This document shows positions 17,609 to 26,635 of a DNA stretch of 64,000 nucleotides, in pieces; the first letter of the stretch is position 1, and each line of letters starts with the position of its first letter. Location: the NCBI RefSeq assembly GCF_006704125.1, contig NZ_VIGH01000004.1, positions 124,001 through 188,000 of the forward strand. Reading direction: 5' to 3'. The position numbers and the translations under genes are program-made. The notes under the pieces were generated by a model. The model had not been told where the DNA came from. It worked only from the letters and a program-made list of their open reading frames with translations, and did no database searches. The DNA is from Rhodococcus spelaei. Lineage in GTDB: Bacteria; Actinomycetota; Actinomycetes; Mycobacteriales; Mycobacteriaceae.

Positions 17609-17648
17609 GGGACAGTGTGTCTCACTTAGTTTAGTGGGACAGCGTGTC
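17609..17648. promoter_or_regulatory. Candidate TetR operator and promoter of the beta-oxidation operon
   Basis: Two features overlap. One is an imperfect palindrome with arms GTCTCACT (17619-17626) and AGTGGGAC (17633-17640), 7 of 8 complementary. The other is a direct repeat GGGACAGYGTGTC at 17609-17621 and 17636-17648. A TAGTTT box at 17627-17632 could be a -10, which would put the operator on the promoter. Confidence 0.5.
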
Positions 17649-17681
17649 GCAGACAGTTTCGTCTCTCACTCAGGAGTGGAA

Positions 17682-18884
17682 ATGGGCAACAGGGTTTTCG
17701 TCGTCGGCGTCGGGATGACGAAGTTCGAGAAGCCGGGGGCCCGCGAGTGGGACTACCCGGACATGGCCCGGGAGGCCGGCACCAAGGCCCTCGAGGACGC
17801 CGGCATCGACTACCGCCAGGTGGAACAGGCCTACGTCGGTTACGTCTACGGCGAGTCCACCTCCGGCCAGCGCGCCGTCTACGAGTTGGGCCTGACCGGC
17901 ATCCCGATCGTCAACGTCAACAACAATTGCTCGACCGGCTCGACCGCGCTGTACCTCGCGACGCAGGCCGTCAAGAGTGGCCAGGCCGACTGCACCCTCG
18001 CGCTCGGCTTCGAGAAGATGCAAGCAGGCTCGCTCGGCACCATCTACGACGACCGCGAGCAGCCGATGATGCGGCACCTGCTCGCGCTCGCGGAGCTGCA
18101 GGAGTTCGCGATGCCGCCCGCGCCGTACATGTTCGGCGCCGCCGGCAAGGAGCACATGGAGCGGTACGGCACCACCGAGGAGCAGTTCGCCAAGATCGGC
18201 GTCAAGAACCACAAGCACTCCCTGAACAACCCGTACGCGCAGTTCCAGGACGAGTACACGCTCGAGGAGATCCTGGCGTCGAAGCGGATCTACGGCCCGC
18301 TGACCAAGCTGCAGTGCTCGCCGACCTCGGACGGTTCCGGCGCCGTGATCGTGGCGAGCGAGGCGTTCGTCGACAAGCACGGCCTCGCCGACCAGGCCGT
18401 CGAGATCGTCGGACAGGCCATGGTCACCGACATGGAGTCCACGTTCGCGGACCGGAGCGCGATCAGCCTCGTCGGCGCCGACATGACCCGTGTCGCCGCC
18501 CGCAAGGTGTACGAGCAGGCCGGCATCAGCGCCACCGACGTCGACGTCATCGAGCTGCACGACTGCTTCTCGACCAACGAGCTGCTGACCTACGAGGCGC
18601 TCGGCCTGTGCCCCGAGGGTGACGGCGGCAAGCTCGTCGACGCCGGCGCCACCACCTACGGCGGCCAGTGGGTCGTCAATCCGTCGGGCGGCCTGATCTC
18701 CAAGGGGCACCCCCTCGGCGCGACCGGTCTGGCCCAGTGCAGCGAGCTCACCTGGCAGCTGCGCGGCACCGCCGACGCCCGGCAGGTGTCGGCCGCCGCG
18801 ACCACGTCCGGGGTCGCGCTGCAGCACAACATCGGTCTCGGCGGCGCGGTGGTCGTCACCGCCTACCGGCCCGCCAATCGCTAG
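17682..18884 (+). CDS. SCP-x-type thiolase / lipid-transfer protein
   Basis: 400 residues of the SCP-x/Ltp thiolase group. The nucleophile is in [11 protein letters not shown] (Cys83), with HDCFSTNE near 290 and the GHPLGATG motif near 345. It should carry out the thiolytic or retro-aldol final step of side-chain beta-oxidation of bulky CoA esters. ATG 17682 follows an AGGAG. It is the first gene of a five-gene operon (thiolase, SRPBCC, MaoC, SDR, ACAD). Confidence 0.9.
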   Translation: MGNRVFVVGVGMTKFEKPGAREWDYPDMAREAGTKALEDAGIDYRQVEQAYVGYVYGESTSGQRAVYELGLTGIPIVNVNNNCSTGSTALYLATQAVKSGQADCTLALGFEKMQAGSLGTIYDDREQPMMRHLLALAELQEFAMPPAPYMFGAAGKEHMERYGTTEEQFAKIGVKNHKHSLNNPYAQFQDEYTLEEILASKRIYGPLTKLQCSPTSDGSGAVIVASEAFVDKHGLADQAVEIVGQAMVTDMESTFADRSAISLVGADMTRVAARKVYEQAGISATDVDVIELHDCFSTNELLTYEALGLCPEGDGGKLVDAGATTYGGQWVVNPSGGLISKGHPLGATGLAQCSELTWQLRGTADARQVSAAATTSGVALQHNIGLGGAVVVTAYRPANR

Positions 18885-18925
18885 TCATCCAACCCAGAAC
18901 ATCCTCACCCGCAAGGAGTTTCGTC

Positions 18926-19357
18926 ATGGCTTCCGTTTCCGTCTCCGCCTCGCTGCCCGCCGCCCCCGAGAAGACCTGGTCCGCGCTCTCCGACCTGTCC
19001 CGCTGGGAGGAGTGGTTGACCATCCACCAGGGCTGGAAGAGCGAACTGCCCACCGAGGTCGCGCTCGGTGCCAACTTCACCGAGGTCGTCTCGGTGATGG
19101 GCATGGCCAACAAGATCGAGTGGACCGTCACCGAGGTGGACGCCCCGAACCTGGTGAAGATCGCGGGCACCGGCATGGCCGGCGTCACCGTCGAGTTCAC
19201 CCTCAAGGTCGAGCCGGAGGGCTCGGGTTCCAAGGCCGTCATCGACGCCAGCTTCAAGGGCACCATGATCGTCGGCCCGATCGGCAAGGCCGTTGCCAAG
19301 AACGCCGCCGCGGACCTCGAGGCCTCCCTCGCCAAGTTCGCCGAGCTGGTCGGCTGA
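18926..19357 (+). CDS. SRPBCC (START/Bet v1-like) family protein
   Basis: 143 residues with the polyketide-cyclase/START fold pattern: ASVSVSASLPAAPEKTWSALSDLSRWEEW, the WTVTEVDAPNLV centre and a long C-terminal helix. It forms a hydrophobic cavity and probably binds or ferries a lipid intermediate for the operon. AAGGAG precedes the ATG. Confidence 0.85.
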   Translation: MASVSVSASLPAAPEKTWSALSDLSRWEEWLTIHQGWKSELPTEVALGANFTEVVSVMGMANKIEWTVTEVDAPNLVKIAGTGMAGVTVEFTLKVEPEGSGSKAVIDASFKGTMIVGPIGKAVAKNAAADLEASLAKFAELVG

Positions 19358-19364
19358 CGCCCTG

Positions 19365-20270
19365 ATGAATGCGCCGGTCGACAGGGAAAACGCAGTCGAG
19401 TTCGACTCGTCGGGTCTCGGTCAGTGGACCGACGAGGAACGCTTCGAGGTCACCGCCGAACGGATCGCCGAGTACGCCGCGGCCACCAACGACCCGATCG
19501 AGCGGCACCTGCGCGGCGAGATCGCCCCGCCGGTGTTCGCGGTGGTGCCGGCCTTCTTCTCGATGGCACCCGCCGCGCTCTCGGTGGCGCCGGTCGAACT
19601 GTTGATGAAGTTGGTGCACGGCGAGCAGGACTTCCACTTCCACCGCCCGATCTACCCCGGCGACACACTGGTGGTGCGGGCCAAGCCGACCGGGTTCGAG
19701 GGCCGCGAGAACGGCTCGACCGTGGTCGTGTACGTCGAGACCCGCACTGACACGGGCGAACTGGTCAACGAGCAGTGGATGACCGCGTTCTTCCGTAAGT
19801 CCGACGCAGGTCCCGGAGTGGGTGACAAGGCGCCCGAGCATCGCTTCGACGAGGCGCTGCGCGGCACTGCTCCGGCGGCGTCGGTTACCGCGCACATCGA
19901 CAAGGACCAGACGTTCCGGTACTCGCCGGCCTCGGGCGACCCGATGCCGATCCATCTCGACGACGAGATCGCGCGGATGTCCGGACTGCCCGGGATCATC
20001 AACCACGGCCTGTGCACCATGGCGTTCACGTCCTGGGCCGCGCTCACCGAGCTGTCCGACGGCAGGACCGAAAGGCTGCGCCGGCTCGCGGTCCGCTTCG
20101 CCAAACCGGTTCTGCCCGAACAGGACATCGAGACGCGGTTCTGGGCTGCGCCCGTGAGTCCTTCTGGTCCGCAGGGGGGCCGAAAGGACTCACAGGCGTA
20201 TGCCTTCGAGACCACCGTCGGCGACGAACTGGTCATCAAGGACGGCCTCGCCGTCATCTCCGACAGCTGA
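19365..20270 (+). CDS. Two-hotdog MaoC-type enoyl-CoA hydratase
   Basis: 301 residues. An N-terminal FAS1-dehydratase-like hotdog (about 15-140) is followed by a MaoC hotdog (about 160-300) with the hydratase loop near SGDPMPIHLDDEIARMSGLPGIINHG (the Asp/His pair). It is the 2-enoyl-CoA hydratase step, like the hydratase part of peroxisomal multifunctional enzyme 2. It starts eight bases after the SRPBCC stop. Oddity: residues about 263-277 are encoded by a palindromic repeat (family B) lying in frame between two beta strands of the MaoC hotdog. Confidence 0.88.
   Translation: MNAPVDRENAVEFDSSGLGQWTDEERFEVTAERIAEYAAATNDPIERHLRGEIAPPVFAVVPAFFSMAPAALSVAPVELLMKLVHGEQDFHFHRPIYPGDTLVVRAKPTGFEGRENGSTVVVYVETRTDTGELVNEQWMTAFFRKSDAGPGVGDKAPEHRFDEALRGTAPAASVTAHIDKDQTFRYSPASGDPMPIHLDDEIARMSGLPGIINHGLCTMAFTSWAALTELSDGRTERLRRLAVRFAKPVLPEQDIETRFWAAPVSPSGPQGGRKDSQAYAFETTVGDELVIKDGLAVISDS
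20154..20193. repeat. Family B palindrome inside the MaoC coding sequence
   Basis: GTGAGTCCTTCTGGTCC (20154-20170) and GGCCGAAAGGACTCAC (20178-20193) form a long hairpin. The same sequence, slightly changed, is intergenic at 32813-32860. Here it is read in frame as VSPSGPQGGRKDSQ without a stop. Confidence 0.8.
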
Positions 20271-20305
20271 ATCTGCTGTCACCACATTTTGAGGAGGCCT
20301 CACCA

Positions 20306-21175
20306 ATGGGAAGCTTGGACGGACGCGTTGCGATCATCACCGGCGCGGGACGCGGCATCGGCCGCGAGCACGCGCTGCTGTTCGCGCGGGAGGGCGCCAG
20401 CGTCGTGGTCAACGACCTCGGCGGCGCCAACGACGGGTCCGGCTCCGACGCCGGACCGGCCCAGCAGGTCGTCGACGAGATCGTCGCGGCCGGTGGGAAG
20501 GCTGTCGCGAACACCGACAACGTGGCCGACTGGGCCGGCGCGAAGGCGCTGGTCGACCAGGCCGTGAGCGAGTTCGGTCGACTCGACGTGCTGGTCAACA
20601 ATGCGGGGATCCTGCGCGACGCGTTCATCGCGGGCATGGAGGAGAGCCAGTGGGACGCGGTGATCGCGGTGCACCTCAAGGGGCACGCGGCCACCCTGCA
20701 CCACGCCGCCGCGTACTGGAAGGCGCAGTCCAAGGCGGGCGAGCCGGTCAGTGCGGCGGTCGTCAACACGTCCTCGGCGTCGGGCACGTTCATGCCGAAC
20801 GCCGGCCAGGGCAACTACGGAGCAGCCAAGGCGGGCATCGCCGCGCTGACCCTGGTCGCCGCGGACGAACTCGAGCGCTACGGCGTACGGGTCAACGCGA
20901 TCGCGCCGATCGCCCGCACCCGACTGACCCTCGCCACGCCGGGCATGGGTGCGCTGTTCGCCGCCGAGGTCCCCGAGGGCGAGTTCGACGCGTTCGCACC
21001 GTCGAACATCTCCCCGCTGGTGGCCCGACTCGCCTCCGCGGACTGCAAGCTCACCGGCAAGGTGTACGCGGTGCAGGGCGGCGGCATCACCGAGCTCGCC
21101 GGCTGGCACGACGTCACCACCATCGAGTCCGAGGGGCCGTGGACCATCGACGACCTCGCCGACCGGCTGGGCTGA
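20306..21175 (+). CDS. Short-chain dehydrogenase, 3-hydroxyacyl-CoA dehydrogenase (HSD17B4-like)
   Basis: 289 residues. Nucleotide loop TGAGRGIGREHA at 13-24, VVNDLGG acidic-loop (NAD preference), NNAGILRD, catalytic NTSSASG and YGAAK. The insertion and the GREHA sequence match the dehydrogenase domain of multifunctional enzyme 2. It would oxidise the hydroxyacyl-CoA made by the MaoC hydratase next door. GAGGAGG lies upstream of ATG 20306. Confidence 0.9.
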   Translation: MGSLDGRVAIITGAGRGIGREHALLFAREGASVVVNDLGGANDGSGSDAGPAQQVVDEIVAAGGKAVANTDNVADWAGAKALVDQAVSEFGRLDVLVNNAGILRDAFIAGMEESQWDAVIAVHLKGHAATLHHAAAYWKAQSKAGEPVSAAVVNTSSASGTFMPNAGQGNYGAAKAGIAALTLVAADELERYGVRVNAIAPIARTRLTLATPGMGALFAAEVPEGEFDAFAPSNISPLVARLASADCKLTGKVYAVQGGGITELAGWHDVTTIESEGPWTIDDLADRLG

Positions 21176-21180
21176 CGACC

Positions 21181-23385
21181 ATGGCGCGCAACAGTTACGA
21201 GCTCGGCCTCGGCCTGAGCGAGGAGCATACGGCGCTGGCCGACTCGGTGCGGGCGTTCGCCGAGCGGACCATCACCGCCGAGCAGGTCCGGGCGGCAGTC
21301 GACGCGAAGTCGGAAGCAAAGTTCCCCGAGTTCTGGTCGGCGTTGGTCGGGCAGGACCTGCTGGGCCTGGCGGTCCCGGAGGCGCAGGGTGGGCACGGCG
21401 CCGGCCTGCTCGGGCTGGCGGTGGCACTGGAAGCGTTGGGGCGCACCGTTTCTCCCGGCCCCTTCGTGCCGACGGCGCTGGCGGTCGCGGTGCTCGCGGC
21501 CGCCGACTCGAAGGTCGGCATCGAGGTGCTGCCGGGTCTGCTCGACGGGTCCCGGACCGGGGCGGTGGCGCTGGGGCAGGGGCAGTTTCACGTGGAACCC
21601 GACCAGGGCGGCTACCGCCTGACCGGTGTGGCCGACGCGGTGCTCGGCGGCGAACATGCCGACGTGCTGCTGCTGCCGGCCACCATCGGCGACGAGACCC
21701 GCTGGGTGGTAGTCGATTCCGCCGACGTGACCGTCACCGCACAGGACAGCATCGACGTGCTGCGCGGCTCGGCTCGGGTGCAGGCCGACGGCATCCGAGT
21801 GGACGCCGGCCGGGTGCTCGACGGACTCGACGAGAGGCGGGTGCGCTCGATCGCGACCGTGGTGCTCGGCGCGGAGGCGGTCGGCGTGATGTCGTGGTGC
21901 GTGTCGACGGCGTCGGAGTACGCCAAGACGCGGATCCAGTTCGGCCGACCGATCGGCCAGTTCCAGGGCGTCAAGCACAAGTGCGCGCACATGGGCATCG
22001 CGCTGGAGAAGGCGCGGGCGGTGGTGTGGGACGCGGCGTCCGCACTCGACTCCGGTGACACCACAGCCGATTTCGCGGCGGACGTGGCAGCGGTGATCGT
22101 GCCGGATGCGGCCGTGCAGGTGGCGCAGGACTGCATCCAGGTGCACGGCGGCATCGGGTTCACCTGGGAGCACGACGCGCATCTGTACTACCGCCGCGCA
22201 CTGTCGTTGCGGGGCGTGCTCGGCACCCGCGAGGACCGGGCCGACCGGGTCGCGGCCCAAGCGCTCGCGGGCGTCACGCGGGCATCGGTGATCGAACTGC
22301 CGGACGAGGCCGAGCCGATCCGCGAGGCCGTCCGCGCCGAACTTGCCCCGGTCGCTGCGATCGAGGACGAGGACGATCAGCTGATCGCGCTCGGCGACGG
22401 CGGCTGGGTGCAGCCGCACCTGCCCGAGCCGTTCGGGCGCGGCGCGGGACCCTTGGAACAGATCGTCATCTCGCAGGAGATCAGGGCGGCGGGGATCGCG
22501 ATGCCGCAGCTGCTGATGGGCGGCTGGGCGGTCTCCGCGGTGGTCGGGCACGGAAACGAGCAGCAGAAGCAGGACCTGGTGGTCCCCACCCTGCGCGGCG
22601 ATCTCGTGTGGTGCCAGCTGTTCTCCGAGCCGGGTGCCGGATCGGATCTGGCGGCGTTGAGCACCAAGGCCGAGAAGGTCGACGGTGGTTGGAAGATCAC
22701 GGGACAGAAGATCTGGACCACCGTCGCGCAGTTCGCGGACTGGGCGATGCTCATCGCGCGCACCGACCCGTCCAAACCCAAGCACGAGGGCATCACGTAC
22801 TTCGTGCTGGACATGTCCACTCCGGGCGTGACGGTGCGGCCGCTGCGGGAGATGACCGGCTCGGCGCTGTTCAACGAGGTATTCCTCGACGACGTCTTCA
22901 TTCCCGACGAGAACGTGATCGGCGCGGTGAACGACGGCTGGCATGTCGCGCGCACCACCCTGGCCGGCGAGCGGGTGGCGTTGAGCCAGAAGATGGAGGC
23001 CTACGCCAGTGACAGCGACCTGCTGGCGTTCGTCGCGGGCCGCGAGCTGGGCCCCGTCGGGCGGTTCCACTTCGGCGAGTTGATCGCCGAGAGTCAGGCC
23101 ATCGACCTGATCGGGTCCCGCATCGTGCTCAAGCAGTTGTCGGGTGTGGACGTGAGCACCACCTCGTCGGTCGGCAAACTGTTGGGTATGGGTCTGGGAC
23201 AGTCGATCTCGGAGTTCGTGGTCGCCGAGCTGGGGGCGGCGGGCGCCGTTGCGATACCCGGACAGCCGAGCGACAAGGCGATGGAACAGCTAATCGCCGG
23301 GCGTGCGACGACCATCTACGGCGGCACCACCGAGGTGCAGCTGAACGTGATCGGCGAGCGGATGCTGGGGTTGCCTCGGGATTGA
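21181..23385 (+). CDS. Fused double acyl-CoA dehydrogenase (FadE34/ChsE3-like)
   Basis: 734 residues, about twice the usual length. Two ACAD units lie head to tail. Residues 1-365 end in IQVHGGIGFTWEHDAHLYYRRA; residues about 375-734 carry WCQLFSEPGAGSDLAALSTKA, the FAD/CoA loop, and end in TIYGGTTEVQLNVIGERMLGLPRD. Mycobacterial sterol side-chain dehydrogenases are heterotetramers of two unlike ACADs, or a fused single chain as in FadE34. This gene has the fused form, so it probably desaturates a bulky CoA ester. It starts five bases after the SDR stop and closes the operon. Confidence 0.88.
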   Translation: MARNSYELGLGLSEEHTALADSVRAFAERTITAEQVRAAVDAKSEAKFPEFWSALVGQDLLGLAVPEAQGGHGAGLLGLAVALEALGRTVSPGPFVPTALAVAVLAAADSKVGIEVLPGLLDGSRTGAVALGQGQFHVEPDQGGYRLTGVADAVLGGEHADVLLLPATIGDETRWVVVDSADVTVTAQDSIDVLRGSARVQADGIRVDAGRVLDGLDERRVRSIATVVLGAEAVGVMSWCVSTASEYAKTRIQFGRPIGQFQGVKHKCAHMGIALEKARAVVWDAASALDSGDTTADFAADVAAVIVPDAAVQVAQDCIQVHGGIGFTWEHDAHLYYRRALSLRGVLGTREDRADRVAAQALAGVTRASVIELPDEAEPIREAVRAELAPVAAIEDEDDQLIALGDGGWVQPHLPEPFGRGAGPLEQIVISQEIRAAGIAMPQLLMGGWAVSAVVGHGNEQQKQDLVVPTLRGDLVWCQLFSEPGAGSDLAALSTKAEKVDGGWKITGQKIWTTVAQFADWAMLIARTDPSKPKHEGITYFVLDMSTPGVTVRPLREMTGSALFNEVFLDDVFIPDENVIGAVNDGWHVARTTLAGERVALSQKMEAYASDSDLLAFVAGRELGPVGRFHFGELIAESQAIDLIGSRIVLKQLSGVDVSTTSSVGKLLGMGLGQSISEFVVAELGAAGAVAIPGQPSDKAMEQLIAGRATTIYGGTTEVQLNVIGERMLGLPRD

Positions 23386-23399
23386 GTCGGCTACGCGGC

Positions 23400-23436
23400 A
23401 GCGGATCCCGGAGTTCGTCGGACTCCGGGACCCGCT
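23400..23436 (+). terminator. Terminator of the beta-oxidation operon
   Basis: 15-base arms (AGCGGATCCCGGAGT and its complement with one mismatch) separated by seven bases, 14 bases after the ACAD stop. Confidence 0.7.
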
Positions 23437-23445
23437 CTGCTGTCG

Positions 23446-23748
23446 TTACGGTCTCTGCAGAATTGAGCGGTTGTAGTAGCCGTCGTCGTCCTCATCGGCG
23501 GGGCGATCGGTCGCCGTCGCGTCGGATGCGTTCTCCGCCAGCGCCATCAGGGCGGTGATGCGGGGATCGGCGCCGAGTTCGCCGCGCAGGTCCCGTGCCT
23601 GCACCTCGGCGTCGCGGCGGGCGGACTCGTACGCCTCGACGTGCTCGCACCCTCCCCAGAGTGCGAATGTGCTGGTCAGGACGATAGCACGAGGTCGGAG
23701 AGGGCGAAGTCGGTCGGAGCGGGCGGGCCGGGCAGGGCCTGCACACAC
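23446..23748 (-). CDS. Hypothetical protein, uncertain
   Basis: 100 residues from a GTG. The C-terminal 75 residues look protein-like (a charged helix EAYESARRDAEVQARDLRGEL, then DPRITALMALAENASDA and an acidic tail), while the first 22 are Arg/Pro-rich and less convincing. No domain or ribosome-binding site is recognised. It occupies the 450-base gap between the ACAD and ligase genes. It could be spurious. Confidence 0.35.
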   Translation of the reverse strand: MCAGPARPARSDRLRPLRPRAIVLTSTFALWGGCEHVEAYESARRDAEVQARDLRGELGADPRITALMALAENASDATATDRPADEDDDGYYNRSILQRP

Positions 23749-23833
23749 CTTTTGTCGCGATCACCCTGGCAAAGAACGAATGAACGCCCAGTAGGGGTGT
23801 GACGGCGACGAAACGTGTGTGTGATCGAGGTCG

Positions 23834-25255
23834 TTAGTGGCCGGGGTGACCGTCGAGCGCGACGAACCGCCGAAGTTTCCCGGTCGACTCGTGTCGCTCG
23901 AGCCGGTCGACGACGCGGACACGCACCTCCGCGTCCGGCAGCCGATGCCGGCGCAGAGCGGCCACCAGCGACGAAGTCAGTGTGGCCGTGTCGGGTCGGC
24001 CCACCACGAGGATCTCCGCCCCGGCGCTGGTCTGCCGAACCTGGTACTCGGAGACGCGAGGATCGGTGCCGAGCACGTGGCGGAACGCGCTCGCGGGCAC
24101 CGTGCACAACCCGTAGTGGAAGTCGTCGTCACGGCGGCCGGCGATGTCGGCCACCCGCACGAACGCGCTTCCGCAGGAGCACTGTCCAGGCAACATCGTG
24201 ACCTGGTCGCCGAGGTCGTAGCGAATGAACGGGAACGTCCGGTTGGCGAGCCCGGTGGCGAGGGTCCTGGCGGCGGGTTCGTCGTCAGGGACCGGCACAC
24301 CGGCCTCGTCGACGCGTTCGAGTACCACCTCGTCCTCGCACACGTGCAGCCCGTCGGCGTGCCCGCACCCGACCGCCTGCACGCCGATCTCGGTCGACCC
24401 CCACAGGTTGTGGATCGGCACGTGCCAGGCGTCACGCACGGCCTGTCGATCCTCGTCGAGCAGGGGCTCGGAGTTCGTGCTGACCCGGGCGAGCTCAAGC
24501 TCCAGGTCGCCCGCCAGGGCCGCGCGGGCCAGCCGGCCCACCACCGTCGCGTACCCGACGAGATGGGTCGGCCGGGCTGCCGCGACCGCGGCGAGGACCT
24601 CGTCGAACGGTGCGCGCGCGGGGATCACGACGGTGTCCATCCCCGGTGCGGTCGCCACGTCGAACAACGGAGTGCTGGCATGCGGAGGCTCACCGGCCGT
24701 GAGCACCGCGAGGCGGGTTGCACGTGGCAGCGGCGGACCCCGCAGCTCCTCCCGCGCCTGGAATCGCCAGGCGAGGCAGGCGAAGGACACGAACAGCTCC
24801 CAATCCCACGCGTACACACCCCGCACACCGCTCGACCCGCCGGAGCTGAAGATCTGCTGACCGCCCGGCGTGTACGAAAACCACGGTTGTTCGGCCAGGA
24901 TGCGCTCTGCTGCGCGGCGGTCCAGGTCGGGGACCGTCACGATGGTGTCCCACTCGTCCTGCGCCTCCTGCTTGGTCATCACCGGCAGACTCGCCAGGTC
25001 GGCGACCGTGGCGGTAGACGGATCGAGGTCACGCAATCGTCGCGAGTGAAAAGGCGACCGCTCGCGGGCGTATCCGAGCAGCGCCCGCAGCCGCTGGTCG
25101 CGGTAGCGCTCGATCTGTTCCCGCGACCAGTCCATGCGCCCGATGTGGTCCTCGAACGCCGCGTGCACCGCATCGAGGTGTGCGTCGCGTACGCGCCCGT
25201 ACGCCGCTCTCGGATCGCGCACCTGAGGGCTGCTGTCGTGGACCGATCGGGACAT
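23834..25255 (-). CDS. PaaK-like AMP-forming CoA ligase
   Basis: 473 residues in the phenylacetate-CoA ligase/coenzyme F390 synthetase group. The P-loop-like FSSGGSSGVRG lies near residue 137, NLWGSTEIG near 283 is the A5 motif, and FIRYDLGDQVTMLPGQC near 340 is the A7-A8 region. STGKLRRF at the end supplies the A10 lysine. It should activate an aryl or other carboxylic acid to its CoA ester. GGAGAAG precedes the ATG. It stands alone and is divergent from the next operon. Confidence 0.85.
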   Translation of the reverse strand: MSRSVHDSSPQVRDPRAAYGRVRDAHLDAVHAAFEDHIGRMDWSREQIERYRDQRLRALLGYARERSPFHSRRLRDLDPSTATVADLASLPVMTKQEAQDEWDTIVTVPDLDRRAAERILAEQPWFSYTPGGQQIFSSGGSSGVRGVYAWDWELFVSFACLAWRFQAREELRGPPLPRATRLAVLTAGEPPHASTPLFDVATAPGMDTVVIPARAPFDEVLAAVAAARPTHLVGYATVVGRLARAALAGDLELELARVSTNSEPLLDEDRQAVRDAWHVPIHNLWGSTEIGVQAVGCGHADGLHVCEDEVVLERVDEAGVPVPDDEPAARTLATGLANRTFPFIRYDLGDQVTMLPGQCSCGSAFVRVADIAGRRDDDFHYGLCTVPASAFRHVLGTDPRVSEYQVRQTSAGAEILVVGRPDTATLTSSLVAALRRHRLPDAEVRVRVVDRLERHESTGKLRRFVALDGHPGH

Positions 25256-25401
25256 CGTCTTCTCCGCGCCAGAGGAGATCTTGGGTCAGATCGTGCACCT
25301 GCCGACCAGTCTTCCACAGCTGCGAAATCAGATCATCCCCGCGAACGCGCCGCGGCGATCCGGGCGAGGCTGCCTGCCGTCACAGAACAGGCTCGGGGAC
25401 A

Positions 25402-25992
25402 ATGAACGCCATGGCGACCGTTCAACCCTCGGCGAGCGACGAGAACTTCGCAACGCTGCAACAGGACCCGTTCTTCGACGTGGTCACCGACCTGATCTCC
25501 GGGTACCTTGCCGATGCGTTCGACGATCCGGCCGGCGGGGAGGTGGATCGATGGACGCTGAGCGCGCTGCCGGCGACCAACAGTGCCGCGGAGCGGCAGC
25601 GGCTGTTCACCCTCAACGTCGGGCCGATGGAGGTGCTCTTCGTCGAGCGGTTCACGGAGGGCGGCGAGGTGGTGGACTACCGCACCGGGCTGTATGTGTC
25701 GGCATCCGCGCTGAACGCCGAAACCGGTTGCACACTGGACGAACTCGCGCTCCGAACGCCGCTGGTACGGATGCAGCCCACCTCGATGGCATCCGCGGAC
25801 GGGGACGGCGTCCTGCTGGACTGGTTCCTCTCCGACGAGGGCGCCGACGAGCAGTTCTTCGAGCTGCCGCTGGACAAGGCGACCCGGCCCCTCGCCGAAC
25901 ATCTCGTCACGAAGGGCCGCGGGCCCTACGCCCAGTTCCACAACCGCGCGTTCGCGGCCCACGTCCTCGCGCAGGAGACGACCGATGAGTGA
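25402..25992 (+). CDS. Hypothetical protein, first gene of a DUF6308/PP2C trio
   Basis: 196 residues (an ATG at 25411 is also possible). Soluble, acidic, no signal or membrane segment; sequence such as RLFTLNVGPMEVLFVERF and DWFLSDEGADEQFFELPLD suggests an alpha/beta globular domain. I do not recognise it. Its stop overlaps the next gene by eight bases, so the three genes 25402-27460 are one translationally coupled operon. Confidence 0.7.
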   Translation: MNAMATVQPSASDENFATLQQDPFFDVVTDLISGYLADAFDDPAGGEVDRWTLSALPATNSAAERQRLFTLNVGPMEVLFVERFTEGGEVVDYRTGLYVSASALNAETGCTLDELALRTPLVRMQPTSMASADGDGVLLDWFLSDEGADEQFFELPLDKATRPLAEHLVTKGRGPYAQFHNRAFAAHVLAQETTDE

Positions 25993-26629
25993 CGACCTGC
26001 CGATCCGACTGCCGCGGGTCCTGCGGGACGGGGACGACGACGCAGCCGTCGACGTGCTGCGGGAGTACTTCGCGCGCCCGGTGATCAAGACGGGCCACCT
26101 ACGCACCGGCGCGAGGTGGGACTCGTGGGACCCCAGCGGCAGGCGTGAGGCCGACGCCGACACCTTCACCGCCGACGATCTCGTCGCAGTGACCCTGTTG
26201 TCGGTACAGGTGCCGGCGCAGGGGGCGTGGATCATGCTCGGGGACAAGCACGCCGAGCTCGATCGCCTACTCGTCGAGGTGGGGCCGGACCGCGAGCTCG
26301 TCGACGAACCCGAACCCATGACACCGGAATCGCCGGCCCGGCGACTCGAAACCGCACTGCGGGAGGTCCACGGGATCGGTCGCACCATCGCGTCGAAACT
26401 CATTGCCCGCAAACGCCCGCGGCTGTACCCGATCTACGACGACGTCGTGGGGAGGCAGCTCGGCACGAAGGTCGCGCACCTCGAGCCGGTGCGGCTCTCG
26501 CTTCGCCACCGCGATGGCGAACTGCACCGTCGACTGGTCGACCTGCGGCAGCGGGCGGACCTCCCGGAGTCGGTGCCCGCGGTGCGGGTGCTGGACGTGC
26601 TCGCATGGATGCAGGGCAAGGGATACTGA
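25985..26629 (+). CDS. DUF6308 family protein with helix-hairpin-helix-like segment
   Basis: 214 residues. ADTFTADDLVAVTLLSVQVP and LREVHGIGRTIASKLIARKRPRLYPIYDDVV fit the DUF6308 family. The HGIGRTIASKLIARKRP part resembles a helix-hairpin-helix as found in DNA-binding proteins. The function is not established. It overlaps the preceding gene by eight bases and is followed six bases later by the PP2C gene. Confidence 0.75.
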   Translation: MSDDLPIRLPRVLRDGDDDAAVDVLREYFARPVIKTGHLRTGARWDSWDPSGRREADADTFTADDLVAVTLLSVQVPAQGAWIMLGDKHAELDRLLVEVGPDRELVDEPEPMTPESPARRLETALREVHGIGRTIASKLIARKRPRLYPIYDDVVGRQLGTKVAHLEPVRLSLRHRDGELHRRLVDLRQRADLPESVPAVRVLDVLAWMQGKGY

Positions 26630-26635
26630 TCGACT

